Shown here: positions 26,251 to 38,470 of the stretch, in pieces
Numbering within the stretch: position 1 is the first letter of the stretch
Layout: every line of letters begins with the position of its first letter
Source of the DNA: Echinococcus granulosus
Taxonomy: Eukaryota; Platyhelminthes; Cestoda; Cyclophyllidea; Taeniidae
Assembly (NCBI RefSeq): GCF_000524195.1
Contig: NW_020170422.1
Span: 171,072-229,984, forward strand
Length of the DNA: 58,913 nucleotides
Reading direction: 5' to 3'
The notes under the pieces: generated by a model
Seen by the model: only the letters and a program-made list of their open reading frames with translations
Database searches by the model: none
What the model was told of the DNA's origin: nothing
Program-made: the position numbers and the translations under genes

Positions 26251-27609
26251 CCACTTTTTATAAAGTACTTTTTTAAACGCTGCCTTATCTGGTTTTTTGT
26301 TAGTATTTGGGATTAGGGATGTTCATGCTAAACTGGAATCTCTGTCGTTATGGGGAGCAAGATCCGCTGCAGAGTGAGAACGGCATTAAAGATCTTCACA
26401 TTCCTCTACCCCATGACCGTAAGCTTTTGTCGAATACCAGACGACTTCTGGTGTAGTGGAATTTGTCAGATCCGCTGAATTACATGGGGTCAGTTTGTTT
26501 TACTTCGTCAACTAACGTGAACTGGGTCGGACTAGCTCAAACCTCTTTGGTGCTACTGCACTATAGCATATGAAAAATTGAAGCCCCAGTTCCCTTGAAG
26601 GCCCCCTACACAATGCCTTACGGAGTAACTGAATCTACGGTACGTACCTATGGGGCCCTCGGAAGGCGAGACCCAATTTGATATTCACACTAAAAATGTC
26701 AAAATTTTCAGTAGCAAGTTTTTTTATTGGAACGTAAAGCATTATTTACAGCTTTCTCGACGCAATCAAAAGCCAAATTGATTTACGTCGGTAAAGTAGT
26801 TAAATTTCTTATATTTACCGGACGATGAATTTCGATGGAATCCACCAGCCCTACAGCGACCCGCCCCGGTAAATCAGGACTCCGTTGACTAGATGAAGGC
26901 ATATACTTGCGGTAGTAATAACTTGTTTAAGGCTAGAAATTAACAGTGAACGCAGGTCCATGCGAGAGATGTTCAAGCCAGACCGCAGCTAAATTTAGGA
27001 CTACCATTATGTGAGGCCACCGCAGGAACTCCACGCTCAGTGACTGGTGCCCACTGTTAGTCAAGACGGCAGCGTGTGACCAAAGGCATTGAGATTTGCG
27101 CGTAACCAAGCACAGAACAACGATGAGAGTGCGCCCAACCATTTAACGGCGAGACATCCAAGTTGTACCAACATTACAAGGTCACCTGTACGTCTTTCAG
27201 TGATTACCCAAGCAGTATTAGTTCAAAGCCCACAGCACAGTTGCCAATACCGTTAAAATCTTACCCAGCCCACGCACAACCTGAAGCAAAACCGCACAAA
27301 AGATATAGCTTTCTATAGAAACTACGAATGACTAAATCTCGAAAATTTAGCAAACGTTTGAAGTCAACGTGGCCGTCTACTTTTGATCCCTCCTTGATGC
27401 GAATAGAGGAAATTGTTGAATACGTCTATTAAACTCGTACTGGGCAAAGCCCACAGCGGTGGAATGAAGGTACAAATATAGAGGAAAAGTAGGATCGAAG
27501 TACACGAATCCAGAATCGACAGCAATGCACACAGAAAATAAATAACCAGTAGTATCATGCTATTGAGAGAGAAGCGCAAATGCCGACGGAAGCAAAGGGA
27601 AAAAGCACT
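26251..27609. other. Spacer between convergent CHORDC1 and V-ATPase E
   Basis: No supported gene. Short frames such as 26933-27142 on the minus strand have no recognisable features. Confidence 0.5.
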
Positions 27610-29269
27610 CTAGACGCAGAATTTGCGATTCTTGTTAACTCCAAAGAGCTGCTCACGGATCCGAGGCATCATCTTCTCTGCCACCTGATCCAGACGCGCG
27701 TCCAAGGTGTTGTTCACGCAGATGCGACCCTGGCGCACGTAGATCTCAACGCCGCCACAGCTGACAAATGCAATTTTTATATGGTGCTTGTGGAAATTTA
27801 AATATGTGCCAATTAAGACGTAGATGACATCCCTAACCTGTCTTGTGGTAAAAAGTTGGCATTGTCGACGGTTATGTTGCAATCGATTCCGGTCTGTCGC
27901 TTCACCTCCTTAACCGAAGTCGGTACAAGGGACTGGAAACAGTGGCAAGGACAAATTCATAATTGTTAACTAACAACTACGTTTAAGAGGGCGACAATTT
28001 ATTTCGAACCATGTGAGCAAAGGTGTAAGTACACATTTTATTTCATTGTTTAACATGCTTCCATACAAAACAAGTTCTCAAAGCACTTCGCCGCGAATAA
28101 AACTGTAGAAAAAAGATTAAGCGTGATGCCCTATGCACCAAACACATTTAAACAGAGAAAATCTTGCCAATGGAAACATGAGGGAGGCATACCTTGACGA
28201 GATCGTAGTCCTCAGCCCTGCACTTTATCGTTGCTTCTGGTTCAACAAGCTGGAGAAGACCCTGGAAGATATAAGCAAGCATAAGAGGACGTGAATTTAC
28301 ACAGGATTTAATCAAACATGGTAATTTAATAACCCTTCAATCACTAACACAGCGCAAGTTTCGACAAAACTGAATATGGAATCCAATCGTAACAGTACCT
28401 CAACAAAGGCAAATATGGGTGCCGAAATGGGCGCTACATTTGCGAACAGGAAATCACACAACAAACGGAAGATATCATACATAAAACTTCGAATTTTTCC
28501 AGTTTCGAAGCTCACCTGAGTGATAAGTCCACCCAGAGTAGCACTATATTTGCTACTATCCTTTGTAATTACATAGAGGCGCTTGCGCGCCTCTTGAAGA
28601 AGTTCCTCGATGAAGCGTTCCCGATTGTGAAGAACTTTGAGACGAGCTTCGTGCATTAAATTGGAGTCCTGGCTACACATAAAAGACACACCAGATCATA
28701 TTTAATCGGTGCAACCAGCAAGAAGTGATTAATCAAAGCAATTGCATTTTCTTAGCCAATTCAAGCTGCTTCTCCTTTTTGGTGTAGAACTCCATGATTT
28801 TAAGGCGCTGGTTCTGCACCAAACGGGACTTCTCAATTTGGAACTCCTCTTCTGCTTTGGCGTCAATCTCCTCTACTTTAGTATTCGCCTCTTGATCAAT
28901 GAAGGCGACCAAGCGTTGAATCTAAAGAGAAATAAAATCAGAATCCTCATAAGTCATGCATAATCAATCGATTCACATTTGGATGACATAGCACAGGCTA
29001 GAATGCAAAAAAAATATGTGCAAAACAAAAAACATTGGCAACACTGTCTTCACAAAGGGCATTTATTGAGTACAAAGTCCCAATTTGAATAAAATTGCCA
29101 GACGATCAATGCAGCTATGACAACGAAGAGTCAGAAATACAGTAAGGGAAGTGGGTACCAGCAATGCAAAATAGAGGCAAGAAACATCTTAACACATAAA
29201 TATGGTCCTTTCCCGCAATAAGAATTCCCTAATTACCTGCTTATGAACATCGGTGTCATTCAGCGACAT
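27610..29269 (-). CDS. ATP6V1E: V-type proton ATPase subunit E
   Basis: Six minus-strand exons (29269-29237, 28921-28746, 28672-28516, 28261-28193, 27932-27838, 27760-27610) make exactly 226 codons, the length of animal subunit E. The N-terminal coiled-coil stalk helix reads [20 protein letters not shown] and [14 protein letters not shown]; the C-terminal part has [28 protein letters not shown] and [10 protein letters not shown]. Subunit E pairs with G as the peripheral stalk of the V1 sector, which couples ATP hydrolysis to acidification of endomembrane compartments and of plasma membrane in some epithelia. The start is fixed by the conserved MSLND..HKQI opening in an 11-codon first exon. 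Intron 2 (28745-28673 on the minus strand) has no GT before an in-frame stop; splicing at AAT|GC restores the conserved K-K-I-Q-x-S-N-L-M run, so a GC donor is likely. Confidence 0.96.
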
Positions 29270-31031
29270 CTCTGAGAAAATGGAACACGAAATGACATTT
29301 TGAAAGATCCACACTTAAACAAGGCATTCAGGTAATTCAAAGTCAAGATAATAGTCGGATTAAGTTTAATAATTGCAAGACGTCCCGTACGAAACGTATT
29401 TTAGAGCAATATAGCAATGCTGACTTCAAATGCAGCAAAACACACCAAGTAGGTAGGAATGCAGATCAGCAACTTTGCGGGTCAATAACACAAGCCGAGA
29501 ACGGGCCAAAAGTCGTAGCTTCATTCATTTGCGATAAAATTTCCAAAGCACTATTTTACCTTCCTTCCTGGACAGACCAACCCTTCGGTTCTCGCATCAA
29601 TGAATTATTGAATTCCCATTTAAGAGGAATCCTAATTATTGTAGTGATCTGGTAGTTAGTTTCACTAAGTATTTAATTGCAATTTAATATGCAGGAGGGT
29701 TTTAGAACAACAACAACATCAGGTTCTCTGCATTATTTCGTCAGCAGTGTAATTTTTAAGCAACGCATGAGAGGCAATACATGGACATCAACTAATGCTT
29801 TTAAAGATATACTAATAGGCTACGTTTTCACATAGCGATCTCAAAATACGCACATATTTTGATGATAATGAGATAACTCTAAAGCCGCTTAAGTAGTAGA
29901 CATACTAATAACAAAAAATGCTTTCCATTTATCACAATATAGTAGCATTTACAAAAGGGCAGCTGACAAATCAGACCATTACACGTGTTCGTATATTCTG
30001 TCAATGATATTCACTTCATTTCCATTCCCGGTCACAACGTTTCACACTCTTGCTGTAGTTGATTTTAATATAATACAAAATGAGAGAATATGTGCTATTA
30101 ATGCACTCAAGAGGGAGCAGTCCATTATCTTGACCCGTTGTTCAAGGCATAGAGTAGTAATATAACATGCCAACACTGAACTACTCGAGCAGTTTGACAA
30201 ACGCTCAAGCACTACATAGCTCTTTTTTCCCCTAACGTTTCTTTTTTGGCACTCTTTTTTAAAAATTTTCCTCATCAGCCATCACAAGTAGTTGATGGTC
30301 AAAAAACAATTCTCTAACCGCCTGAACGTAGGAAGGACTTCGATCCCCACATTTCCGATCTAATTCGCCATTATCATTGCTTTAAAATTTTGCACTATTT
30401 TAGTCTATGCCGTGGAAGGAAAAGTCACTAGTTTTTTTGCTCGAGATTAAAGGATAGTCTTCTACGAAGGCACTACTAATACCCATCGCTCATCTTAAAA
30501 GCATTAACCTAGAGGCGGGCCTGTCTAGTAGGAGACCCAAAATAGTTTCATTATGCCAATGTCTCACGTTTCAGTCTTTCTGCTATTATGCTCTAACTTT
30601 ATTGCTGCTCCCTCATGGCTGCCTGGGTTCCATTCATTTATTGAGGACTTAAGAGAAGCATCGCTTGCGTAAAAAATCAGCAAGTGCATGTAGAAACATA
30701 TATATAATTTTTCAAGTTTTTTAATTCTAAGGCCGGATTATTTAATAACTGCCTTCGTGTTGAGCAGGGGCTTGGGATGTTTTTAAAATGTAGTAGGCAC
30801 CTTGTCCTTCTTTGAAGATCCTTTACTAATTTACTTGCCAGAGAGCAATATTTTGCTCTCATCACATTAACTTCGGATATTTAGCCGTAAGAATCACAAA
30901 AGTTGCTCATTTTAAGATAAATCCGTGTGCAAGTGGAGACAACATAGATCATTCAGTTTTCGCCTTAGAGTATGCAACCAATAACAGTTTAAAAGAACTT
31001 CATAAACCAAAGCGATTCAAGCTGCTACTAT
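29270..31031. other. Spacer between divergent V-ATPase E and SMARCC
   Basis: AT-rich, no supported gene. It must hold the promoter of the minus-strand V-ATPase E gene, but I recognise no core element with confidence. Confidence 0.5.
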
Positions 31032-31217
31032 TATAATGCGATGGTGGCTTCGTCCTCGCTATTGGTAAAGCGCCACTTTTGAACTTTTAAATTTGCCTTC
31101 TAGTACCTGGGCTGGCCTATGGGCCATGCCAGTAGCCCAAACACATCTGTGCTGAATACACATTATGCCCGAGTATTATGTCTTCTTCCGTCAACAGGGG
31201 AATCTCGGGACGCTACA
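31032..31217 (+). repeat. Solo LTR, older copy
   Basis: This 186-bp copy aligns along its length with 22275-22468 (GCGCCACTTTTGAACTT, GGGCCATGCCAGTAGCCC, CGAGTATT, TCTCGGGACGCTACA). Its first dinucleotide has decayed to TA, and the flanks CTAT and CATT no longer match, so it appears older than the other two. It sits about 240 bp upstream of the SMARCC start and could lie in that gene's promoter. Confidence 0.75.
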
Positions 31218-31460
31218 CATTATTGTGAAAATATCAATGAAAGAAATGGATTCTGCTCCATTCGCATATATTTCTAAAAACTCATCTCGCAATGGTTTAA
31301 TAGGTCACTTAATGCCTTTTTTTAGTATACCTTTGTAAAACAAATATATTGTTTTGCTTTTAAAGGGTTATTAGTATAACGCATTGTGATCACAAGTTTG
31401 TTTAAATTGGTCTTCCATTACTCCGCTCGTTTGGTTCCTTCCGTACAAATATCCCATGAG

Positions 31461-34400
31461 ATGGGTTTGCCTCGTCCGAATGATTGTGGGATAGCTTCAA
31501 GGTTTTATGAAAACCCCGAAATTATAGCAAATTTTGATCCAGTGAGGACTTGGCTCACAAGGAATCACAAAAAATATACCCAGGCTGAACCACCGACCAA
31601 CAAAAGCCTTGCCGGTCTCTGTTACAATCTGTTGATGTTTCAGGAACAACACTTTGGAAGGAATGTAGGCTGTAGTATATTTTTCTTATTTCTCTCTAAG
31701 GCCTCCTCTCCAAAACTTCCATCAAGATTATTTGTCGACTTCAAACCTGGTGGTTCTTTGTGCTACATATTTCTTATCTGTTTGAGATATCGTCACGATC
31801 AAGGCTGGAGAAAGTTGGATTTTAGTTCTCCAAGGCTTGATAAGTTTATGGAAATGTTTGACAATATAAAACGAGAACTGGCTCATCAGCACTTGTGGTC
31901 GAATCCTTGTGTCTATTTTGCTAACATTAATGAGGTGCATTTGAATAGTTTATTAATTCTGATATCTTGATTTTGTGTAATTTGGCTCTCTTTTTGTGCT
32001 CGTACAGCCGCTTCTCGGTCGATTGCGAGAGGGCGCTATGTTTTTGGGCGCTACTATCGCCAAATCCCCTGAGGAATCAACCCATTGCATTCATCCCCCT
32101 CCCGACAATTGGCCCGGCGATAGTCGTGATGATTCCGTTTGTCAACGGTTTCGTCCCATCTTTAAGGAGGGTCGTGGTCTCCTCTTACATTGGCTTTTCT
32201 CTCCGGGTTCTTTTGATAGCTGGCACACAAGTTAGTCTTAGCTTTTTTCCTCTTAGCTTGATATACTCCAGTCTTTTGCCGGAAATAATTCTGGCCCTTG
32301 CAGATCTTCCTGTTGAGTGGCCACTAAACATCGAACCTGAACCCAGAGTGCCCGGAGGTACGCCTTGGAACGTCGATGCAAGGTGGCTTCTTTACTCTGC
32401 TGATCATCGTGAGTGGATGTTGGAGGAGGATTTCCTTCACCCAGGTGGTTCCGTACGCCCTCGCAAATCGTTTTCTTGTATGGTTTCTTTGTTACAAACT
32501 ATTTAACCTTTTGAGCTTGGGTTACTTTTTTCTCACTACCAATCCTTTGATAGATGAAGAATTTTTGGAAGCAGCAAATGCTCAACAAGCGCAAACTCCT
32601 GCTTCCACCTGGACCAGCTCCTTCTCTGCCTCCTCCCTTTCTGCTTCTCCACACATAGTTGCGGCTCCTTCTGTCGCCCCGCCAACGCCTTCTGAATCCA
32701 GCTACAAGAAAAAGCGAAAACGGTCTCCCTCCCCTTCGAGTGAGTCCTATGGTGGTAGTGGTGGCGGTGTTGGTAGCAAAAAGCGCCGGCATGGTTCCAT
32801 TGTTCCCTCAGGCTCTTCTTCCAAGCTTGTTTCCTCCGCCAGGAAGATGAAAAAGGAAGTGAGTGATTTTGAAAGCTACGCTTTTGGGCGTTGCTCAATT
32901 TATTCGACTCGTTTTCCATTTTCCTTTTGTTGACAGGACTACATGGAACTTACACCTGAGGATCAGAAAGATGAGAACACCAATGACACGGGCGACTTGA
33001 CACGCTCTTTGGACGATCCGGAGCCGCCAAACAAGGTGACTCAAGTGGCTCCTGGCACTCCAGTTAGCATGACATCGAGAAATTCGCGCACCTCTCTTGC
33101 TACGGCTGATCTATGTAAGTATATTGGGGGTGCTGGTTGTTCTTCTTTTGCTCTAAATCTGTTCGCGTGCACTGATGAAACAGGCCAAGTTGTGGTATGC
33201 CTTCATGCTATAATGTTTTCACTAATGGACCTTGATTAATAATAGTCTTTTAAAGACTGCTCTGTGAAACTCATTAAATCCACTCGACGGCGCGTCACCT
33301 GTTATCCCTGTTGTTTTTTAATCCCTGAATAAATGAATGCGTTTAAGACGTTCATTTTCTGCAATATAGCAAGTGTTGTCCGGGTCCTATTACGTTTTTA
33401 TTGCTCTAATAATTCGTTTAACATTTTTTTTCTCGACTTTGTAAAACACACCTGCTTTTGCATTTCTTCCTTTTCGAAAATCGCTTCTGTATTCTGTTTT
33501 ATGAGTTACTTTGGAAATTTTGTTTTCTTATTCCTACAAATGTTTGTGGGTTTTAGGTCCAGTCAAAACCCCACAGTCTCCATTTACGCGGCGGCATGAG
33601 AAGTGGTATTCTTGTAGCTTATCCGAAACCCATGGGAAATATTGATAGATGTTTGAGTTTCTTTTCTGTAACCAACTCGCACGTGTATTATGATCGTTCT
33701 ATGATGCCTCAAACATGAAGAAATTTGCAAGCAACGATCATTCTCCATTTTGTTTTTAATTCATCCTCTTCTTCAGTTTTGCTACTATTTAAATCATTGT
33801 TGTCATTTACTGATCTGTCCTCAATGAGTTGCTATGGCCTCCATGTTTGAGCTATTCAGCAGGACTCGCTTTGCCGATACTCAGTACTACTGCTTCTCTG
33901 TAAGATTACCTGCTCACCAGGACATAGGCTTTCCTGCTGCCTATGTGATTTTTCCTTATCTATAAACTCAGTGAATAGAATAAACGCGATTCCGTGCTTT
34001 AATTACCGACGGAGTCCGACTTCTATCCTTGTTGTGCGTCACATCTGGTGAGAATAAGTTGCTGCCACTAGACCATATAATCTCACGGGTAACTATACAC
34101 GATTTCATGAAAACAATTTCTCTAAATTAGAAGTAAGCTTTTAAATGTAGCAAGAGGACCTCAAGCGTTTTAGACTAATGCGTTTGTGGAAATTTTTAGC
34201 AGTAGCTCTCCTGGTGATTTCGTCTATCCACTTTTTGTATAATTGGCATCAAATTGTTCTTTATCTGTTATATATTGCACCGTCTCATTTCGTGCTAGGA
34301 TTTGCTAAACTTTGTGGAAAAACTTATTGGGATAAGTGTATTTCCTGCCTTTTATTCATTCTGGTCCTTGATCTATTTGCCTTTTTCTTCGCTACCCGTT

Positions 34401-37400
34401 ACAGACAATTCACCTTTGACCTTTGCTATCCTTAGTCACAAAGCCCCTAATTCACTTTGCACTTTGCTGAATACGCCGGTTTTTTTGCCGGCACTTAACA
34501 GAAAGTTGTACATGCTCACCTCATTTAATTTCCTACTCTTATAGCTGCTGGTGACCACCACATAAATTCAGACCACACCAGCGAGGCCACTGGAGCTACC
34601 GACGTCGTCGGCGGTGGCGCCGGTGATCAGGCGGGAGCTGGCGACTTGAGCGTGATCGAGCAGGCGCATTGCATCGTGGTGCCCTCCTACTCCGCCTGGT
34701 TCGACTACAACGCTATTCACGCCATTGAACGTCGGTCTCTACCCGAGTTCTTCAACGGAAAAAACAAGAGCAAGACTCCCGAGACCTACTTGGCATACCG
34801 CAACTTCATGATCGACACATACCGTCTCAACCCCCAAGAGTATCTCACCTTTACTGCGTGTCGACGTAACCTCACAGGCGATGTGTGCAGCGTGCTGCGC
34901 GTGCACGCTTTCCTCGAACAATGGGGTTTGATCAATTACCAGGTTGCTGCTCCACTATTACCATCCGGCGGCGCTTCGCAAATGCCTTCTGAGGCCGCCC
35001 GCCTTGCCGTTGCTGCAAGCCTCGGTCCGCCATCTACCGCCCACTTTAATGTTCTCACCGATAGTGCCAGCGGTTTGCAGCCTCTAGGAAGCCAGAACCA
35101 AGCCGCTATGGCAACCCTTGCTGAAGAAGCGGCGAAACAGTCCAAGGAACAGGTCGGTGAATTGGGAAAGACTGAGGGGACTGACAGTGAGACCAAAATT
35201 GGCGTTAAGGTAGGTTTACTGTTTTTATGATTCCGTGCAAGGTGGCTTGGAAAGTTACCTATGATCTTCTCTAAGGTACTTCCTTTAGCTGCCTCCTCAA
35301 ATGTTTAGCTCAGGTTCTAAATCAATGCCTTTTTTCGGAGTAGTCTTTTGGTTCATTGATTATACCAAACAGCTGTCTATTCCGCAAAGTTTTTGAGAGA
35401 GTTTGACGATCGCTTCCATTGTCACATGTCTGTAACGTTTCGACCCTCTTGTTTTGGGCCGGTGTAACAGATATGACGTGCTTCTTTGTCGGGTTATGGT
35501 AATTGGCTGCACCAATTCCTGTAGGATATTATTGGTCCAAAGATAATTACCTTCTTGGATCTTGGAAGCAGCAGTTAAATAAGATCAGTTTAATGGTGTA
35601 ATTATAATCGAACATCGGAGCTGTGGTGATCTACTTTTTCTCTTGAATCCTAGTAATAAACTTTTTACACTTTTACAATTGTTGACAGTTAGCATTCACG
35701 TTATTAAAAACCCGTTTTAACGGTGCCACTCAGTTATGAAATGTTTGCTTTTCCTAACAGCCTGAGCTCGATTTGGAGGGCCGGCCTTCCACAGTGCAGC
35801 CAGGACAGGCGTTGCCTGTAGGGTCGGTTGTAGGTGGTGGTCCTCCACCATCAACCGGTGATCCCCTCCTCCGTAGCGATCAATATTTGTCGGGCAATAG
35901 CGAGGCAGGTGGAGTCGCGGCTACCATAGTGACCAATCAAATTCTCACCAAGGGTGCAACGAAAGACGGTTGGACGGACCAGGAGACTCTGCTTCTTCTT
36001 GAAGCTCTTGAAATGTACCGCGACGATTGGAACAAGGTGGCGGAACACGTAGGCAGTCGCACACAAGACGAGTGCATTCTCCACTTCCTTCGCCTGCCCA
36101 TAGAAGACGCCTATCTGGAGGGTGATTTCGGTAGTATCTGCTGCTCTGCGCTGGCAGACGCTGCCCACCCCCAACCCCCATTTTCCAAAGCGGGAAATCC
36201 CATTCTCTCCACAGTAGCATTCCTCGCTGCCGTGGTTGATCCACGCGTCGCTGCCAGCGCAGCTTCAGCGGCGTTGAAGGAGTACGCTCAGATGCGGGAA
36301 GAGGTTCCTGCGGGTCTGCTGCACGAGCACAAAGCTCGCGTTCAGGCCGCCGTGCGCATGGGCCGTGAGGTGGATCCCAACAAGTTTGGTCTCGATGAGC
36401 TTGGCATCGTCAAGTCGGAGGATAGCAAAAGGAGGGCTACTGGAGAAGGAGAGGAAGAACAGCAACAGCCGAAAGAAGAAACCTCAGAGTCGGCAGAAAA
36501 ACCGCTGGAGGAGATGAATGAAAGCACAATTATTCAGAAGGGAAGCAGCAGGAGTGAGGGAGAGGCGGGACAGGAGGTAAAGGAGGCAGAAACGGAGGAA
36601 GGGGGGAAATCTGAGCAGACAACGATGGAGGCAGATGAAGTGGCACCAGTGAAGGGCGCAGCAGAGGATGGTGGTGGAAGTGAGGTCGGAGCCAAAAAGA
36701 AGTCGGGTACGGCATCGACAAACAGCCTTCCACCGAATCTTGATAGCCTGGGGACTGCGGCAGCATGTGCGCTAGCTGCAGCCGCAACGAAGGCACGACA
36801 CCTAGCCAGTGTGGAGGAGAAACGCATCAAGGGCCTAGTCGCACAACTCGTGGAAACGCAGCTCAAGAAATTGGATATTAAGCTCAAACAATTCCAAGTT
36901 AGTCTCGTATATACGCTTTTGAAAGTCCGTTTAACATAACTGGTCTATTTTGTATTATTTTTTGAAGGAACTAGAGGCTATTCTTGAACGGGAGCACGAG
37001 ATGTTGGAGCAGGCTCGTCAACAGCTAATGCATGACCGACAGGCCTTCCACATGGAGGTGATTAAGACCATGGAGAGTCAGGCTCGTGCAATTGTTCAAC
37101 AGCAGCAACAACAACAGGTTGTAGTTCAGCAGACGGCACCAATACCGTCTCAAGTGGCAGCGCAGCCCCCACCACCGAATATCTCGCTTCAACAGATTCG
37201 ACCACAACAAGTACAGCTCCCTCCGCAACAACAACAATTTCGTCCCCCTTCATTCAAGCTGCTCCACCACAGCTGCGTCCAGCTCCGATGGCGCAGACGA
37301 GGCAACCAGAGATGACTCCCGGCATGGTTGTTGTTGGTCCACTAAAACTAGAGCCCTCAGTGGTTCCGCCAATGTCGATGGAACAGCAGCCACAGTTACA

Positions 37401-37740
37401 GCAACAGCAGTCATCACTTATGGCTGCCCCACCGGTTCCACAGCCCGGAATGCCTGATATCACGATGAAGACGGGGATAAAGGCGTCAATTGAGGATGAG
37501 ATGCCTTCTGATGCACTGCCACCACCTTCTATGCTGACGGAAGAAGTGGAAGGAAATAAAAAGGAAGAGATGTCTATTCCAGTTGATTCACAGCAGCATT
37601 TGTCACGACCCATGGAACGGGACGAGGATGGGGGGCATAGTGTTGATGAGACAGCAGGAGAGGGCGAGAGTGAAATTGGTGGTGAGGTGGAAGGTGAAGA
37701 TGATGAGGTTATGGAAGATGAGGAGGAGGATGAGGCTTGA
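31461..37740 (+). CDS. SMARCC: SWI/SNF complex subunit SMARCC (BAF155/170, SWI3)
   Basis: Ten exons (31461-31664, 31701-31934, 32008-32230, 32304-32477, 32554-32858, 32937-33114, 34545-35209, 35761-36897, 36968-37210, 37273-37740) give about 1276 codons. In order: the N-terminal SMARCC module (residues 1 to about 280; [29 protein letters not shown]), a basic Ser-rich linker ([11 protein letters not shown]), SWIRM (about 480-575; [34 protein letters not shown]), SANT (about 730-780; [20 protein letters not shown]), an acidic linker, and a leucine-zipper coiled coil (about 1020-1090). The protein is the dimeric scaffold of BAF/PBAF chromatin remodellers in the nucleus. Intron 1 is 36 nt, a multiple of three and without a stop, so its retention would keep frame. 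Two points are uncertain: exon 4 could instead end at 32444, and the last intron (37211-37272) is inferred because frame must change to reach the acidic tail. Without that intron the protein stops at about 37315. A poly-Gln run from CAA/CAG follows the coiled coil. Confidence 0.94.
33115..34544 (+). other. SMARCC intron 6
   Basis: A 1.4-kb intron, T-rich on the sense strand, with hydrophobic open frames (33333-33599, 34178-34435) that I take to be composition artefacts. The exon before it ends in phase 1 and the exon after it begins in matching phase. Confidence 0.6.
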
Positions 37741-37942
37741 GGAAAGGATGGTTGTTTTCTGTTTTTTTACTATCCTCTTTGGTCCTAGCGTTTTGCACTT
37801 TGTCTGACCCCTCTCGCTTTGTAATATCTCTGCATGCGTCTGTCCATCCTTGTGTATGTTCTTACCTGAACTTATTACAAATATTACTCTCCTGCAACAT
37901 GTACTCCAGATGAATGTCATTTGCACTAGCAGCGGGCTACCG

Positions 37943-38285
37943 TTAATTGAAGTTTAGTCGGTCACGAAGGAAATTGAGTTTACACAGCGCTAGTCTGGAA
38001 TGACGAGTGGGGAGCTCGTAGACCTCGGGATCAGTACATGAAATATCCTCTGAGCTCGTAATCCAGGAGCCGGATGGCTTTTCTTCGACTTCTATTCCTG
38101 CTGTTTGCACATACCAAAGTCCACGAAGGCCATAGGAGATTACGTGAAGCGCTTTGGAATGCTTTGGTAACGAAGTTGGTACACATCTCACACTATTTGA
38201 TGCCAAGGGATGAGAGGAATTATAGGCAGATCGGCCTTGAAGAGCTATAAAAAACCCATTTTCATTGAACAGAAGACAACGACTC
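37943..38285 (-). CDS. Possible terminal exon, product unknown
   Basis: After the acceptor TTACCAG (minus strand, ending at 38286) the frame stays open for 114 codons to TAA at 37945-37943. It starts with SRCLLFNENGFFIALQGRS and ends KLNFLRDRLNFN. Composition is mixed, with hydrophobic and aromatic residues spread as in a folded domain (GLRGLWYVQTAG), unlike the low-complexity shadows elsewhere. The exon would be phase 2 at its start. No upstream exon could be placed: the TRIAP1-like gene lies immediately upstream on the same strand, so the missing exons would have to flank or enclose that gene. I do not recognise the product. Confidence 0.35.
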
Positions 38286-38470
38286 CTGGTAACGCCTCAA
38301 TTCGCAAGAAAGCAGATCTGGACATTCCCTTGGTCAAAAGGGATCAGCAAGTGCACACAATTAGAAAGACCACATAGTAACAGGCGCAGGGTATCCGTTG
38401 TGTGTGTATGTTAGTATGCATGGAAGATTCTCACGAATATTCTGTACAGGATGGGAACGACTAATCACCT

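Noticed and set aside
34178..34544. Hydrophobic frames in SMARCC intron 6 that look like membrane proteins
   Set aside because: T-rich DNA yields Phe/Leu-rich frames by composition; the same pattern occurs in every long intron here.
36530..36887. Long minus-strand frames opposite SMARCC exon 8
   Set aside because: They are antisense shadows of the Glu-rich and Ala-rich coding sequence, reading as Pro/Ser/Leu-rich.
37254..37613. 119-codon minus frame opposite the SMARCC C-terminus
   Set aside because: Shadow of the Gln/Pro/acidic coding frame; no independent support.
38220..38340. A one-base frameshift in a T run that would join two open frames on the minus strand
   Set aside because: Reading from the acceptor at 38286 gives a single uninterrupted frame through the T run, so no frameshift is needed.
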